NCBI RefSeq assembly: GCF_001043915.1
Contig: NZ_LABX01000062.1
Location: 1 to 40,204, forward strand
Direction of reading: 5' to 3'
Source of the DNA: Methylobacterium aquaticum
Lineage (GTDB): Bacteria; Pseudomonadota; Alphaproteobacteria; Rhizobiales; Beijerinckiaceae
Length of the DNA stretch: 40,204 bases
Part shown: positions 1 to 6,276 of the stretch, one piece after another
How the letters are laid out: each line of letters begins with the position of its first letter
Numbering within the stretch: position 1 is the first letter of the stretch
Made by a program: the position numbers and the translations under genes
The notes under the pieces: generated by a model
The model's input: only the letters and a program-made list of their open reading frames with translations
Told to the model about the DNA's origin: nothing
Databases searched by the model: none

Positions 1-130
1 GCCGCGCGGCGGGCGGCCGGGGGCGCCCGCCCCCCCGGGGCGGGGGGGTGAGGAAAAAGGCGCGGCCCACGGGGAAACCCCCCCGCCCCAGCCGCCCCGC
101 CGCCCGGGCCGGGGGGGCCCCACGCCGCCT
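1..130. other. G/C homopolymer stretch, probable assembly edge
   Basis: These bases are dominated by runs of 4 to 8 G or C with almost no A or T, unlike the coding sequence that follows. The pattern looks like the low-quality end of a contig rather than a biological repeat. It interrupts the lipoprotein gene read from the other side. Confidence 0.5.
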
Positions 131-504
131 TGGGGGCCCCGCCGCCCCGCCACCAGCACCTCGCCGCCGGAAGCCCCCTCCGGCAGGGCCGTGAGCCACC
201 CGTCGAACCCGCTGCCGAAGAGCGTGATCCCCGCATCGTCGCCGGGGGTGAGGCCCCCGGGCACGAGCCGGGCCGCGAAGGCGGTGGCCTCGGCCTCCGG
301 CGCGTCGAAGGTCAGCCGCATCAGCCGGTCGATTCCGGCCTCGTCGGCACTCCGCAGGTCGCGATGGCCGGGCGGCAGCGTCACGCCGAGGAACGCCTCG
401 ATCTCCGGGACGGAGACCGGCCGCTCAGGCGTACAGGCAGAGAGCAGGGCAGCCGGAAGCAAGGTCAGAAGCAATGCCGATCGCGCGGCGGGACGCGGGC
501 TCAC
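1..504 (-). CDS. Small predicted lipoprotein, 3' end lost in low-quality sequence
   Basis: The frame opens with a GTG at 504 whose last two bases are shared with the TGA of the gene before it (GTGA overlap), so it is translationally coupled. The N-terminus is a lipoprotein signal: an arginine-containing start, a hydrophobic run (LLLTLLPAALL) and a lipobox LLSAC with Cys about 20 residues in. The mature part begins TPERPVSVPEIEAFLGVTLP and continues as an ordinary alpha/beta sequence for about 90 residues. The frame has no stop down to base 1, but below about base 130 it runs into G/C homopolymers and the translation becomes meaningless. The true C-terminus is therefore unknown. No function is recognised. 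It is probably anchored in the inner or outer membrane. Start and lipobox are seen directly; the rest is inference. Confidence 0.55.
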   Translation of the reverse strand, partial: MSPRPAARSALLLTLLPAALLSACTPERPVSVPEIEAFLGVTLPPGHRDLRSADEAGIDRLMRLTFDAPEAEATAFAARLVPGGLTPGDDAGITLFGSGFDGWLTALPEGASGGEVLVAGRRGPQGGVGPPRPGRRGGWGGGVSPWAAPFSSPPRPGGAGAPGRPPRG

Positions 505-929
505 CGGCCCGGCTCCCGCAGGTAGGCCCGGATCTGCCGGGCGTAGTCGCGGGCGCTCCCTGCCTCCGGCCCGGTCCCGCGGGCGATCCGGTCGAGGGCA
601 GCGAGCGCCGCCCGGCCGTGGCGCCGGCTGGCGAACAGGGAAAGCCCCTGCTCGGCGACATAGACGTCGAGCCCGGTGAGGCCGGCCACGCAGGCAAGGT
701 AGGCGGCGGCGTTCTCGACCTGCCCCGGATCGAGGGCGAGCCGCTCGACCGAGGCTTCGCCGACGAGTGCCGGCGGATAGCGCCTCTCGAACGCCGAAAC
801 GAGCGCGGAACCGAGGAGGGCGGAGGCGCGCACCTCGGCGCAGCCCGGCAGCGGAAGACCGGCGACCGGCACGGGCCCGGCCCGGGCGGGGCCGGACAGG
901 AGAGCGAGCGCGAGGAGGGCGGCGCGCAT
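501..929 (-). CDS. Small exported protein of unknown function
   Basis: This encodes 142 residues from the ATG at 929. That ATG shares its A with the TGA of the remnant upstream (TGATG), and its own stop overlaps the GTG of the lipoprotein downstream, so all three are one coupled unit. The N-terminus MRAALLALALLSGPARAGP is a classical Sec signal peptide with a likely cleavage after ARA. The mature ~120 residues are mostly helical with two Cys (in LPGCAE and AYLACVAG) that could form a disulphide in the periplasm. No family is recognised. A longer frame beginning at 1160 exists, but its upstream part is the overlapping remnant in another phase and has no signal peptide, so the later start is preferred. 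Confidence 0.6.
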   Translation of the reverse strand: MRAALLALALLSGPARAGPVPVAGLPLPGCAEVRASALLGSALVSAFERRYPPALVGEASVERLALDPGQVENAAAYLACVAGLTGLDVYVAEQGLSLFASRRHGRAALAALDRIARGTGPEAGSARDYARQIRAYLREPGR

Positions 930-1249
930 CAGCGTGGGTAGCCCGTCACCCGCAGGCCCCGCCCGGTCCGCTCCACGGGGAAGCGGCCCAAAGCCGCGAG
1001 GCATGCCTCCACGGCACCGAGATCCTGCACGGTCTCCCGGTCGGCAAGGCCGCGCCTGATCTGCGCGCACGTCGAGGGTGAAGCAGCCGTCCCCGGCGAA
1101 CAGGCCGGCGGGGACGGCGACCCGGTGGCTGTGGCCAGCCAGCTCGCCATGGGCAAGCACGGTGTGCGGCAGGGGCCGCTCGACGGCTTCCCTCGGTAGG
1201 GCCCGGACCGCCTGAATGAAGATGTTGCCCTGTCGCCACCTGGCAGACT
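929..1249 (-). pseudogene. Frameshifted remnant of a small GHSHR-motif protein
   Basis: Reading from about 1249 on the minus strand, one phase gives a convincing stretch, RQGNIFIQAV followed by HTVLAHGELAGHSHRV and GDGCFTLDVR. This resembles the small RQGDV...LAEGEVTGHAH proteins found in phages and bacterial accessory regions. Near 1075 that phase loses sense, and the +1 phase takes over with LADRETVQDLGAVEACLAAL and a C-terminus ending TGYPR, whose TGA overlaps the next start. No ATG, GTG or TTG precedes the first part in phase before an upstream stop. The locus is therefore best read as a 5'-truncated, single-frameshift remnant, or two fused fragments. A sequencing error near 1075 could explain the shift but not the missing start. 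Confidence 0.45.
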
Positions 1250-1760
1250 CCGCTGGTTGTCGAGATCAGCGATCGGCTCCACGCCGAGCGCTGATCCTCA
1301 TCCGGCTGATGATCGCAGTGTGCGGTCAGTGGCGGCCGAGCCTCGACAAGCGAGGCCATCAGGATTGTCTTTCCGTCATCACGCTAGCCCGAGGATCGAC
1401 TGGTGGTCAACCTCGGTCGCGCAACCGCTGCGGTCACGGGGTCACACGCCCGCGACCAGACCCTGGACCAGGATCGCTACGCTTCGCGTCCCGACGCCCG
1501 GCGACGGGTGGCGGGTGGCGGGTTGCCTCGTCGACGACCGCCGGAAACATCCGGTTGACCTTCACGCTCATCCCGGTAGAAATCCAGCCACCAGCCGAGA
1601 CATCGGACGTGCTGCGCCCGATCTCCCGCCGCTTTTCCGGCCATTCGACCGGCGCACCCTCGACGGCGCCGCCCGATCGTCTTGCGATCGTCTGGCGCGC
1701 CCCATGCCGCATCGGCATCTGATCTCCCGCACCCAGGAGGCGGCCATCCCAGAGGCAACG
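1250..1760. other. Non-coding stretch upstream of the M48 peptidase
   Basis: About 510 bases carry no convincing gene. Open frames cross it on both strands, but their residue content is that of GC-rich shadow translation. A possible promoter for the peptidase lies at 1555-1582: TTGACC, 16 bases, TAGAAA on the plus strand, about 180 bases before the start. This match is weak. A short GGGTGGC repetition lies near 1507-1524. The lower GC of 1250-1400 compared with the genes may mark degraded inserted DNA. Confidence 0.3.
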
Positions 1761-3911
1761 ATGTTGCACGTGCCCTCGCGGCCGCGCGCCCTCGCCGGTC
1801 TGATCGCCGCCACCGTGCTTTTGCCGCTCGCCTTCCTGCTTCTCGGCCTATGGGAGCGGCAGCGCGGCGCCGGTGACTGGGCCGAATTCTCGGCCGAGCA
1901 CGACCGCCTCGCCGGGGTCGTGGCGGATCTCGAGGCGCGCACGCCGCGCGACGGGCGCCCCGATTACCGCCTGCACTTCCGCCACGACGGCAAGAATTAC
2001 GGCGGTCCCCTCGCGGTGGTGAAGGCGCGCGAGGCCCGGGACCGGGCCGGAACGCTCGTTTCCGTGATGAACTGGCGCCGCTGGCTGCCGCCGGTCGCGA
2101 TCGCGGGCGGTGGGATCGCGGCCGGGCTCTCGCTCCTCGTGCTGCTCGCCGGGGCGTCCCTCGCGCGGCTCGGGCGCGGCTCGCGCGACGCGCTGGTGGG
2201 CGGCTTCTCGCTGATGCGCCGCCTGCTGCCGGCAGCCCTCGCGGCCCAGATCCTGGCGGCGACCGCCGCCTTCGTCGCCGTCGTCGCCTTCGAGGCCGGG
2301 CTGCTGCTCCAGGGCGGCCTCGAAGGCGACGGGATGAAGCTCTTGGGGATCGCGGCCGTCGCGGTCGGCGCCACGCTCCTCGCGGCGGGCGGCGCCCTCC
2401 TCGGCCTGCGCCGCGCGCTCGACGCCTTCGAGCCCGACCCGCTGCCGATCCTCGGCCGGCCGATCACGCCGGCCGAGGCACCGGGCCTGTGGCGGCTCGT
2501 CGAGGGCCTGGCCGAGCGGATGGGAGCGCTGAAGCCGGAGGCCGTGGTCGTCGGCCTGACCGAAGGCTTCTTCGTCACCGCCGGCCCGGCGGTGCTGGAG
2601 CCCGGCGGCACGCGGCTCTCGGGCCGCATCCTCCACCTGCCGCTGCCGCACCTCGTCCTGATGCGCGGCGACGAGATCGCGGCGATCATCGCCCACGAGC
2701 TCGCGCATTACGCCGGTGGCGACACCGCCTACAGCCAGCGCTTCCTGCCGATCTATGCCGGAGTCGGGCGCTCCCTCGACGCGGTGGCGGCGCGCGAGCG
2801 CCACGCCCTCGGCCTGCTCGGCCCGTCGCTGCGGCTCGGCCGGTTCGTGATGGAGCGCTTCCACCTCGCCGTGCGCCATTGGAGCCGGGTGCGCGAGTTC
2901 GCGGCCGATGCGGCGGGTGCGCGGGTAACCTCGACCGAGGCGGCGGCGCGGGCGCTCCTGCGCAGCGGCGCGGTCTCGACCCGCATCGCCGAGACCCTTG
3001 CCGCCGCGGCCGAGGCCCCGGACGCGGCGCCGCCCGACCTCGTCGCGGCCGTGCTCGACCGCGCGGTCGAGCACGGTCTCGACGACCCGGCCTTCCACCT
3101 GGAGGTCGAGCAGGCCCACCCGACGGACACCCACCCGCCGACCCGCGAGCGCATCGCCACCCTCGGGCAGGCCCTCGACGCCGACCTCCTGAGCGCCGCC
3201 GGCCTCACGCCGCCGCCACACGCCCTCGGCCAGCTCGCCGCCTACTTCGCCGACCCGGCCGGGCTCTGCCGGGCGGCGAGCGCGGATTTCCTCGGCGCGG
3301 TGCGCGAGCGCGACGCGGCGTTCCGCGCCCATCTGGAGGCGAAAGCCGCCGAGATCGGCACCGAGGAGCGGGTGCTGCGCGCGAACGACCGTCCCCGCGG
3401 CCTCGTGCTGGCTGGGGCCGGCGGCCTCTTCGGCCTGGTCGCCCTGGCCGTGGCGGTGTTCGGCATTCCCGGGATCCTGCCCCGCGAGGCCACCGTCGTC
3501 CTCGCCGCGGCGCTGACACTCGCCATCCTGATGGGCGGGGTCGGAGCGTTCGTTCTGTCGCGGGGCGAGCCCGTCATCCTGGTCCTGAGGCCCGAAGGCC
3601 TGGCCGCGCCCGGTCTCGACCGGACGATCGCCTGGAGCGACATCGCCGATCTCGACCTGACCGGGACCCATAGCGGCCTCGTCATGCGCGTGCTGCTGCC
3701 ACCGGCCGTGCCCTGGCCCGAGCGGCGGCCGGGCCGCCCCGCCGCGAAGCTCGACCCGAAACGCCGCATCGTCACGCTGCCCCTGCCGATGCCGCGCGGG
3801 ATGAACCCGCAGGGCTTCGCCGACCTGATCGCCACCTACCAGTCGGCGGCGCAGGCCCGGTCGATCCTCGCCGGGACCACGGCCGCCGCGCCCGTGACCG
3901 AGCCTGCCTGA
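1761..3911 (+). CDS. Membrane-bound M48-type zinc metallopeptidase
   Basis: This encodes 716 residues. The ATG at 1761 is chosen because AGAGG lies 6-10 bases upstream and because it opens a first membrane segment at residues ~10-30; the open frame extends further 5' only as nonsense. Further membrane segments lie at ~110-133, ~157-185 and ~193-215. The catalytic zinc site is HELAH at 312-316, with the third ligand Glu379 in the EFAAD motif, as in peptidase family M48 (HtpX/Ste24 type). HPTDTHPPTRERI near residue 455 is the usual substrate-groove segment after the M48 core. Two more membrane segments (~550-600) precede a C-terminal beta-rich domain resembling a membrane-attached PH-like fold. 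It probably cleaves membrane or secreted proteins at the inner membrane. It is followed 18 bases later by a small membrane protein, likely a partner. Substrate unknown. Confidence 0.85.
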   Translation: MLHVPSRPRALAGLIAATVLLPLAFLLLGLWERQRGAGDWAEFSAEHDRLAGVVADLEARTPRDGRPDYRLHFRHDGKNYGGPLAVVKAREARDRAGTLVSVMNWRRWLPPVAIAGGGIAAGLSLLVLLAGASLARLGRGSRDALVGGFSLMRRLLPAALAAQILAATAAFVAVVAFEAGLLLQGGLEGDGMKLLGIAAVAVGATLLAAGGALLGLRRALDAFEPDPLPILGRPITPAEAPGLWRLVEGLAERMGALKPEAVVVGLTEGFFVTAGPAVLEPGGTRLSGRILHLPLPHLVLMRGDEIAAIIAHELAHYAGGDTAYSQRFLPIYAGVGRSLDAVAARERHALGLLGPSLRLGRFVMERFHLAVRHWSRVREFAADAAGARVTSTEAAARALLRSGAVSTRIAETLAAAAEAPDAAPPDLVAAVLDRAVEHGLDDPAFHLEVEQAHPTDTHPPTRERIATLGQALDADLLSAAGLTPPPHALGQLAAYFADPAGLCRAASADFLGAVRERDAAFRAHLEAKAAEIGTEERVLRANDRPRGLVLAGAGGLFGLVALAVAVFGIPGILPREATVVLAAALTLAILMGGVGAFVLSRGEPVILVLRPEGLAAPGLDRTIAWSDIADLDLTGTHSGLVMRVLLPPAVPWPERRPGRPAAKLDPKRRIVTLPLPMPRGMNPQGFADLIATYQSAAQARSILAGTTAAAPVTEPA

Positions 3912-3929
3912 CGAACCGCGAGAGGATTC

Positions 3930-4454
3930 ATGACCGGAACCCCCGAGACCGCCTCGTCCTACCGCCCCGATGCCCTGCGGCTGCCGCCTCGCGGGCACGG
4001 GTGGATCAACACCTTCTGGGTCCTGTTCGGCGTGGTGGCGCTCGGGGGCATCCTGGTCGCCTGCGCGGTCTACACGGCGCCGGCGGTGATCTCGGACTGG
4101 CGGGTCCGCGCGGCGGCGCAGCCCGCACCGGAAGCCCGGGTGAGCGAGGGCAAGTGCAGCGCCAAGCTCGTCATCCACATCTGCGACGCGACCCTCGCCC
4201 TGCGCACGCCCACCGGAACGGTGACGCGGCGGGTGAACTACGTGTTCTCCGGCTTCCATGCCGGCGAGTACCGCGTCGGGGTGATGGCCGATCCGGCCCG
4301 CCCGGACCTCGTCACCACCGATCTCGGCCTCGACCGGCTGTGGAACCGCACGATCACCCTGCTGGCGATCGCCGGCGCGATCGCGGCCTGCATCGTCGGA
4401 GCGCTGGTCTCGCTCGTGCGCAACCGGCGTGCCGCTTCCGGTGACGTGGGTTGA
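3930..4454 (+). CDS. Small two-span membrane protein paired with the peptidase
   Basis: This encodes 174 residues from an ATG preceded by GAGAGGA, 18 bases after the peptidase stop, so the two are co-transcribed. The first membrane segment is at ~27-53 (FWVLFGVVALGGILVACAVY) and the second at ~145-165. The loop between them, about 90 residues, contains two Cys in GKCSAKLVIHICDATL and a Thr-rich beta stretch, and is probably periplasmic. I do not recognise a named family. The arrangement looks like a DUF3592-style protein: two helices around a beta domain. Its position suggests it assists or is acted on by the M48 peptidase. The stop lies within a 6-bp inverted repeat (4452-4457 with 4473-4478), which has no T-run and is only a weak terminator candidate. 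Confidence 0.7.
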   Translation: MTGTPETASSYRPDALRLPPRGHGWINTFWVLFGVVALGGILVACAVYTAPAVISDWRVRAAAQPAPEARVSEGKCSAKLVIHICDATLALRTPTGTVTRRVNYVFSGFHAGEYRVGVMADPARPDLVTTDLGLDRLWNRTITLLAIAGAIAACIVGALVSLVRNRRAASGDVG

Positions 4455-4495
4455 GACGCTGGCGCCGATCCGGTCTCATCAAACCCTCCTAGAAA

Positions 4496-4515
4496 CCCCG
4501 GCGTTCAGGCCGGGG
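4496..4515. repeat. Left-end hairpin of the IS element
   Basis: CCCCGGC and GCCGGGG form a perfect 7-bp stem around a 6-base loop GTTCAG. A subterminal hairpin here matches what Y1 (HUH) transposases recognise at the left end. It also lies inside the part of tnpA that would be read if the premature stop were absent. Confidence 0.6.
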
Positions 4516-4539
4516 AGCGCGGGCATTCTCCCGTTGCTG

Positions 4540-4933
4540 TCAGACGTATTGGGCGACCACAGAGAGCGGAGCGCCGCCACAGGACGCCACGAAATACGAC
4601 GGCGACCAGAGAACGCCCTGGTGGTAGCGTTCGGTGATCTCGGGACGCATGTCTCTGAGCTTGCGGCTCGACACGCCTTTGAGGCTGTTGACGAGCGTCG
4701 ACAGGCTCACCTTCGGCGGGTCGGTCACGAGCAGATGGACGTGATCGTCCTCGCCCGAGTACGCGACAAGCTCGGCCTCGAAGTCGTGGCACACCCTGGC
4801 GAAGATCGTTTTCAGATCGCGGATCGCGAGTTCGGAGAGCACGTCGCGACAGAATTTCGTGACGAAGACCAAGTGCGCGTGGAGGACGTAGACGGAGGGC
4901 GTAGACGACGTGTCTGCCCCTGCGGATGTCCAC
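4540..4933 (-). pseudogene. tnpA: IS200-type Y1 transposase TnpA, frameshifted and truncated
   Basis: TnpA excises and inserts the element as single-stranded DNA using an HUH metal site and one tyrosine. The HUH motif is visible as LHAHLVFVTK, followed by GEDDHVHLL and the typical C-terminal YHQGVLWSPSYF and GGAPLSVVAQYV with the catalytic Tyr. The normal start GTG at 4933 gives VDIRRGRHVVYAL, which matches family N-termini but is out of phase with the HUH frame. Between them lies a 13-base tandem duplication (4881-4893 and 4894-4906); removing one copy restores MDIRRGRHVVYVLHAHLVF exactly. At the other end TGA (4540-4542) replaces the expected Glu after QYV, while the phase beyond still reads QQRENARAPRPE. 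The HUH frame can only start at an ATG at 4995 with an unrelated N-terminus. Probably inactive. Confidence 0.85.
4881..4906. repeat. 13-bp tandem duplication inside tnpA
   Basis: The unit GGAGGACGTAGAC is followed directly by GGAGGGCGTAGAC, differing at one base. Thirteen is not a multiple of three, so the duplication shifts the tnpA frame at the HUH motif. One mismatch between copies suggests it is not a very recent slip. Confidence 0.9.
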
Positions 4934-4969
4934 GTTGCGGCTCCTGAGACCAAGCTGTAGGTTCTCAGG

Positions 4970-6199
4970 ATGATCGCCCGCGGCTTCCGCTTCAAGCTGG
5001 ATCCGACGCCTGAGCAGGATGCGCTTCTGCGGCAGTTCGCGGGCGTGTGCCGCCTCGTCTACAATCTCGGCGTGGAGCAGCGCGCCACGTGGGGGCGAAA
5101 GCACAGGATCGGCTACGTCAGCCAAGCCGCCGATCTCACGCGCTTGCGGGCCGAGTTCGACTGGATCAGGGCCGTGTCCGTGTCGTGCCAGCAGCAGGCG
5201 CTGCGCGACCTCGACCGGGCCTTCCAGAACTTCTTCGCGGGGCGGGCGAGCTTCCCGCGCCCCCGCAAGCGCGGCGTCAACGACAGCTGCCGCTTCCCCG
5301 GCCGGGAGGTCGAAACGAAGCGCCTGAACGCGAAGTGGAGCGCGGTGCGCCTGCCCAAGATCGGCTGGGTCAAGGTCCGCGACACGCGGCCTCTGCGGGG
5401 CGCGCTGAAGAACGCCACCGTCAGCCTCGACGCGACCGGTTGGCACATCTCCCTCGCCTGCGAGATCGAGCACGACGCCCCCGCTCCGCGGCCCGAGAGC
5501 GTCGGCATCGACCGCGGCGTGGCGACGACCCTTGCTCTCTCGACGGGCGAGATGATGCGCCTGCCAGAGAGCCTGGAGCGGATCGAGGCGCAGAAGCGGA
5601 AGGCGCAGAAGGTCGTTGCCCGGCGCAAACGTGGATCGAACCGCAGGCGCCGGGCTCAGGCCCGCGTCGCCCGTCTCCAGGCCCGGCAGGCCCGGATCCG
5701 GCGCGACTTCCACCACCGTGCCACCCTCGACATTGCCCGCAGGTTCGGTGTCGCTGTCCTCGAAGACCTCAACACCCGCGGCATGAGCGCATCCGCCCGC
5801 GGTACGGTCGCCGAGCCCGGCCGCAACGTCCGCCAGAAGGCGGGGCTCAACCGTGTCATTCTCAACGCGGGCTGGCACCTTTTCGCGACGATCCTGGCCT
5901 ACAAGATGGAGGAGAGGGGCGGACAGGTCGTGACCGTACCGGCTCGGTTCACGAGCCAGACCTGTGCCGCATGTGGTGTCGTTGACGCCCGGAGCCGCGA
6001 AAGCCAAGCGCACTTCGTTTGCGTCAGTTGTGGCCATACTGACCACGCTGACACCAATGCGGCCATCGTCATCAAACGGCGTGCGAACAGCGCGTTGCTG
6101 GACGTGGAGGGTTTGCATCAGCAGCCCTTTGAAGCGTCAACTGGACGAGATCTCACAGGCTCCGAAAATCCCCGTCCTTCAGGGCGGGGAAGATGTTAA
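4970..6199 (+). CDS. tnpB: TnpB RNA-guided nuclease of the IS605 family
   Basis: This encodes 409 residues. TnpB is a transposon-encoded, RNA-guided DNA endonuclease related to Cas12. The N-terminal MIARGFRFKLDPTPEQ and FAGVCRLVYNLG motifs are the family start (wedge/helical region). The split RuvC site is complete: Asp181 in VGIDRGV, Glu265 in VLEDLN and Asp361 in DHADTNAA. The zinc ribbon has two CxxC pairs (TCAACG and CVSCGH) between Glu265 and Asp361. The bridge helix at ~200-240 is very Lys/Arg-rich. The C-terminal ~25 residues are read through the right-end hairpin, as usual where the guide RNA scaffold overlaps the gene end. Every catalytic residue is present, so it should be active although its partner tnpA is broken. 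Confidence 0.92.
   Translation: MIARGFRFKLDPTPEQDALLRQFAGVCRLVYNLGVEQRATWGRKHRIGYVSQAADLTRLRAEFDWIRAVSVSCQQQALRDLDRAFQNFFAGRASFPRPRKRGVNDSCRFPGREVETKRLNAKWSAVRLPKIGWVKVRDTRPLRGALKNATVSLDATGWHISLACEIEHDAPAPRPESVGIDRGVATTLALSTGEMMRLPESLERIEAQKRKAQKVVARRKRGSNRRRRAQARVARLQARQARIRRDFHHRATLDIARRFGVAVLEDLNTRGMSASARGTVAEPGRNVRQKAGLNRVILNAGWHLFATILAYKMEERGGQVVTVPARFTSQTCAACGVVDARSRESQAHFVCVSCGHTDHADTNAAIVIKRRANSALLDVEGLHQQPFEASTGRDLTGSENPRPSGRGRC
6060..6195 (+). ncRNA. Predicted omega/reRNA scaffold of TnpB
   Basis: In this family the guide RNA comes from the 3' part of tnpB and the right end, with the guide itself read from the flanking DNA. The 3' coding part here is followed by a strong hairpin (6170-6189). 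The guide would start shortly after the hairpin, around 6195-6200, and read into the flank GTCGTCAACCTTGCC. Limits are estimated from known examples, not from a covariance model. Confidence 0.35.
6170..6189. repeat. Right-end hairpin of the IS element
   Basis: CCCCGTCC and GGGCGGGG pair over 8 positions (one G-T) around the loop TTCA. It lies at the end of tnpB and is the counterpart of the left hairpin at 4496-4515. Confidence 0.6.
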
Positions 6200-6276
6200 G
6201 GTCGTCAACCTTGCCTTGAGGGTCGGGTGGGCCGGGTGAAGGGCGTGCACCTGGGATCGGAACAGGTCGCGAGCCT

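Larger units (their letters stand above)
4496..6199 (+). mobile_element. IS200/IS605-type element with divergent tnpA remnant and intact tnpB
   Basis: The element consists of a damaged tnpA on the minus strand and tnpB on the plus strand, diverging from about 4950. GC-rich imperfect hairpins stand at both ends, at 4496-4515 and 6170-6189. No terminal inverted repeats or target duplications are expected, as these elements move as single-stranded DNA. Exact ends cannot be fixed from this sequence alone; the limits given are the outer hairpin on the left and the tnpB stop on the right. It sits between the membrane protein gene and the 3' end of the beta-propeller operon without breaking either frame. 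Confidence 0.8.

Noticed and set aside
1507..1526. GGGTGGC repetition as a CRISPR or iteron
   Set aside because: Too short, with no spacers and no further copies.
1257..1760. N-terminal extension of the M48 peptidase
   Set aside because: Residues before the Met at 1761 are low-sense and precede a ribosome site and a membrane segment.
4505..6118. Minus-strand open frame of 537 codons across tnpB and tnpA
   Set aside because: It is the antisense of tnpB; only a short part encodes the displaced TnpA N-terminus.
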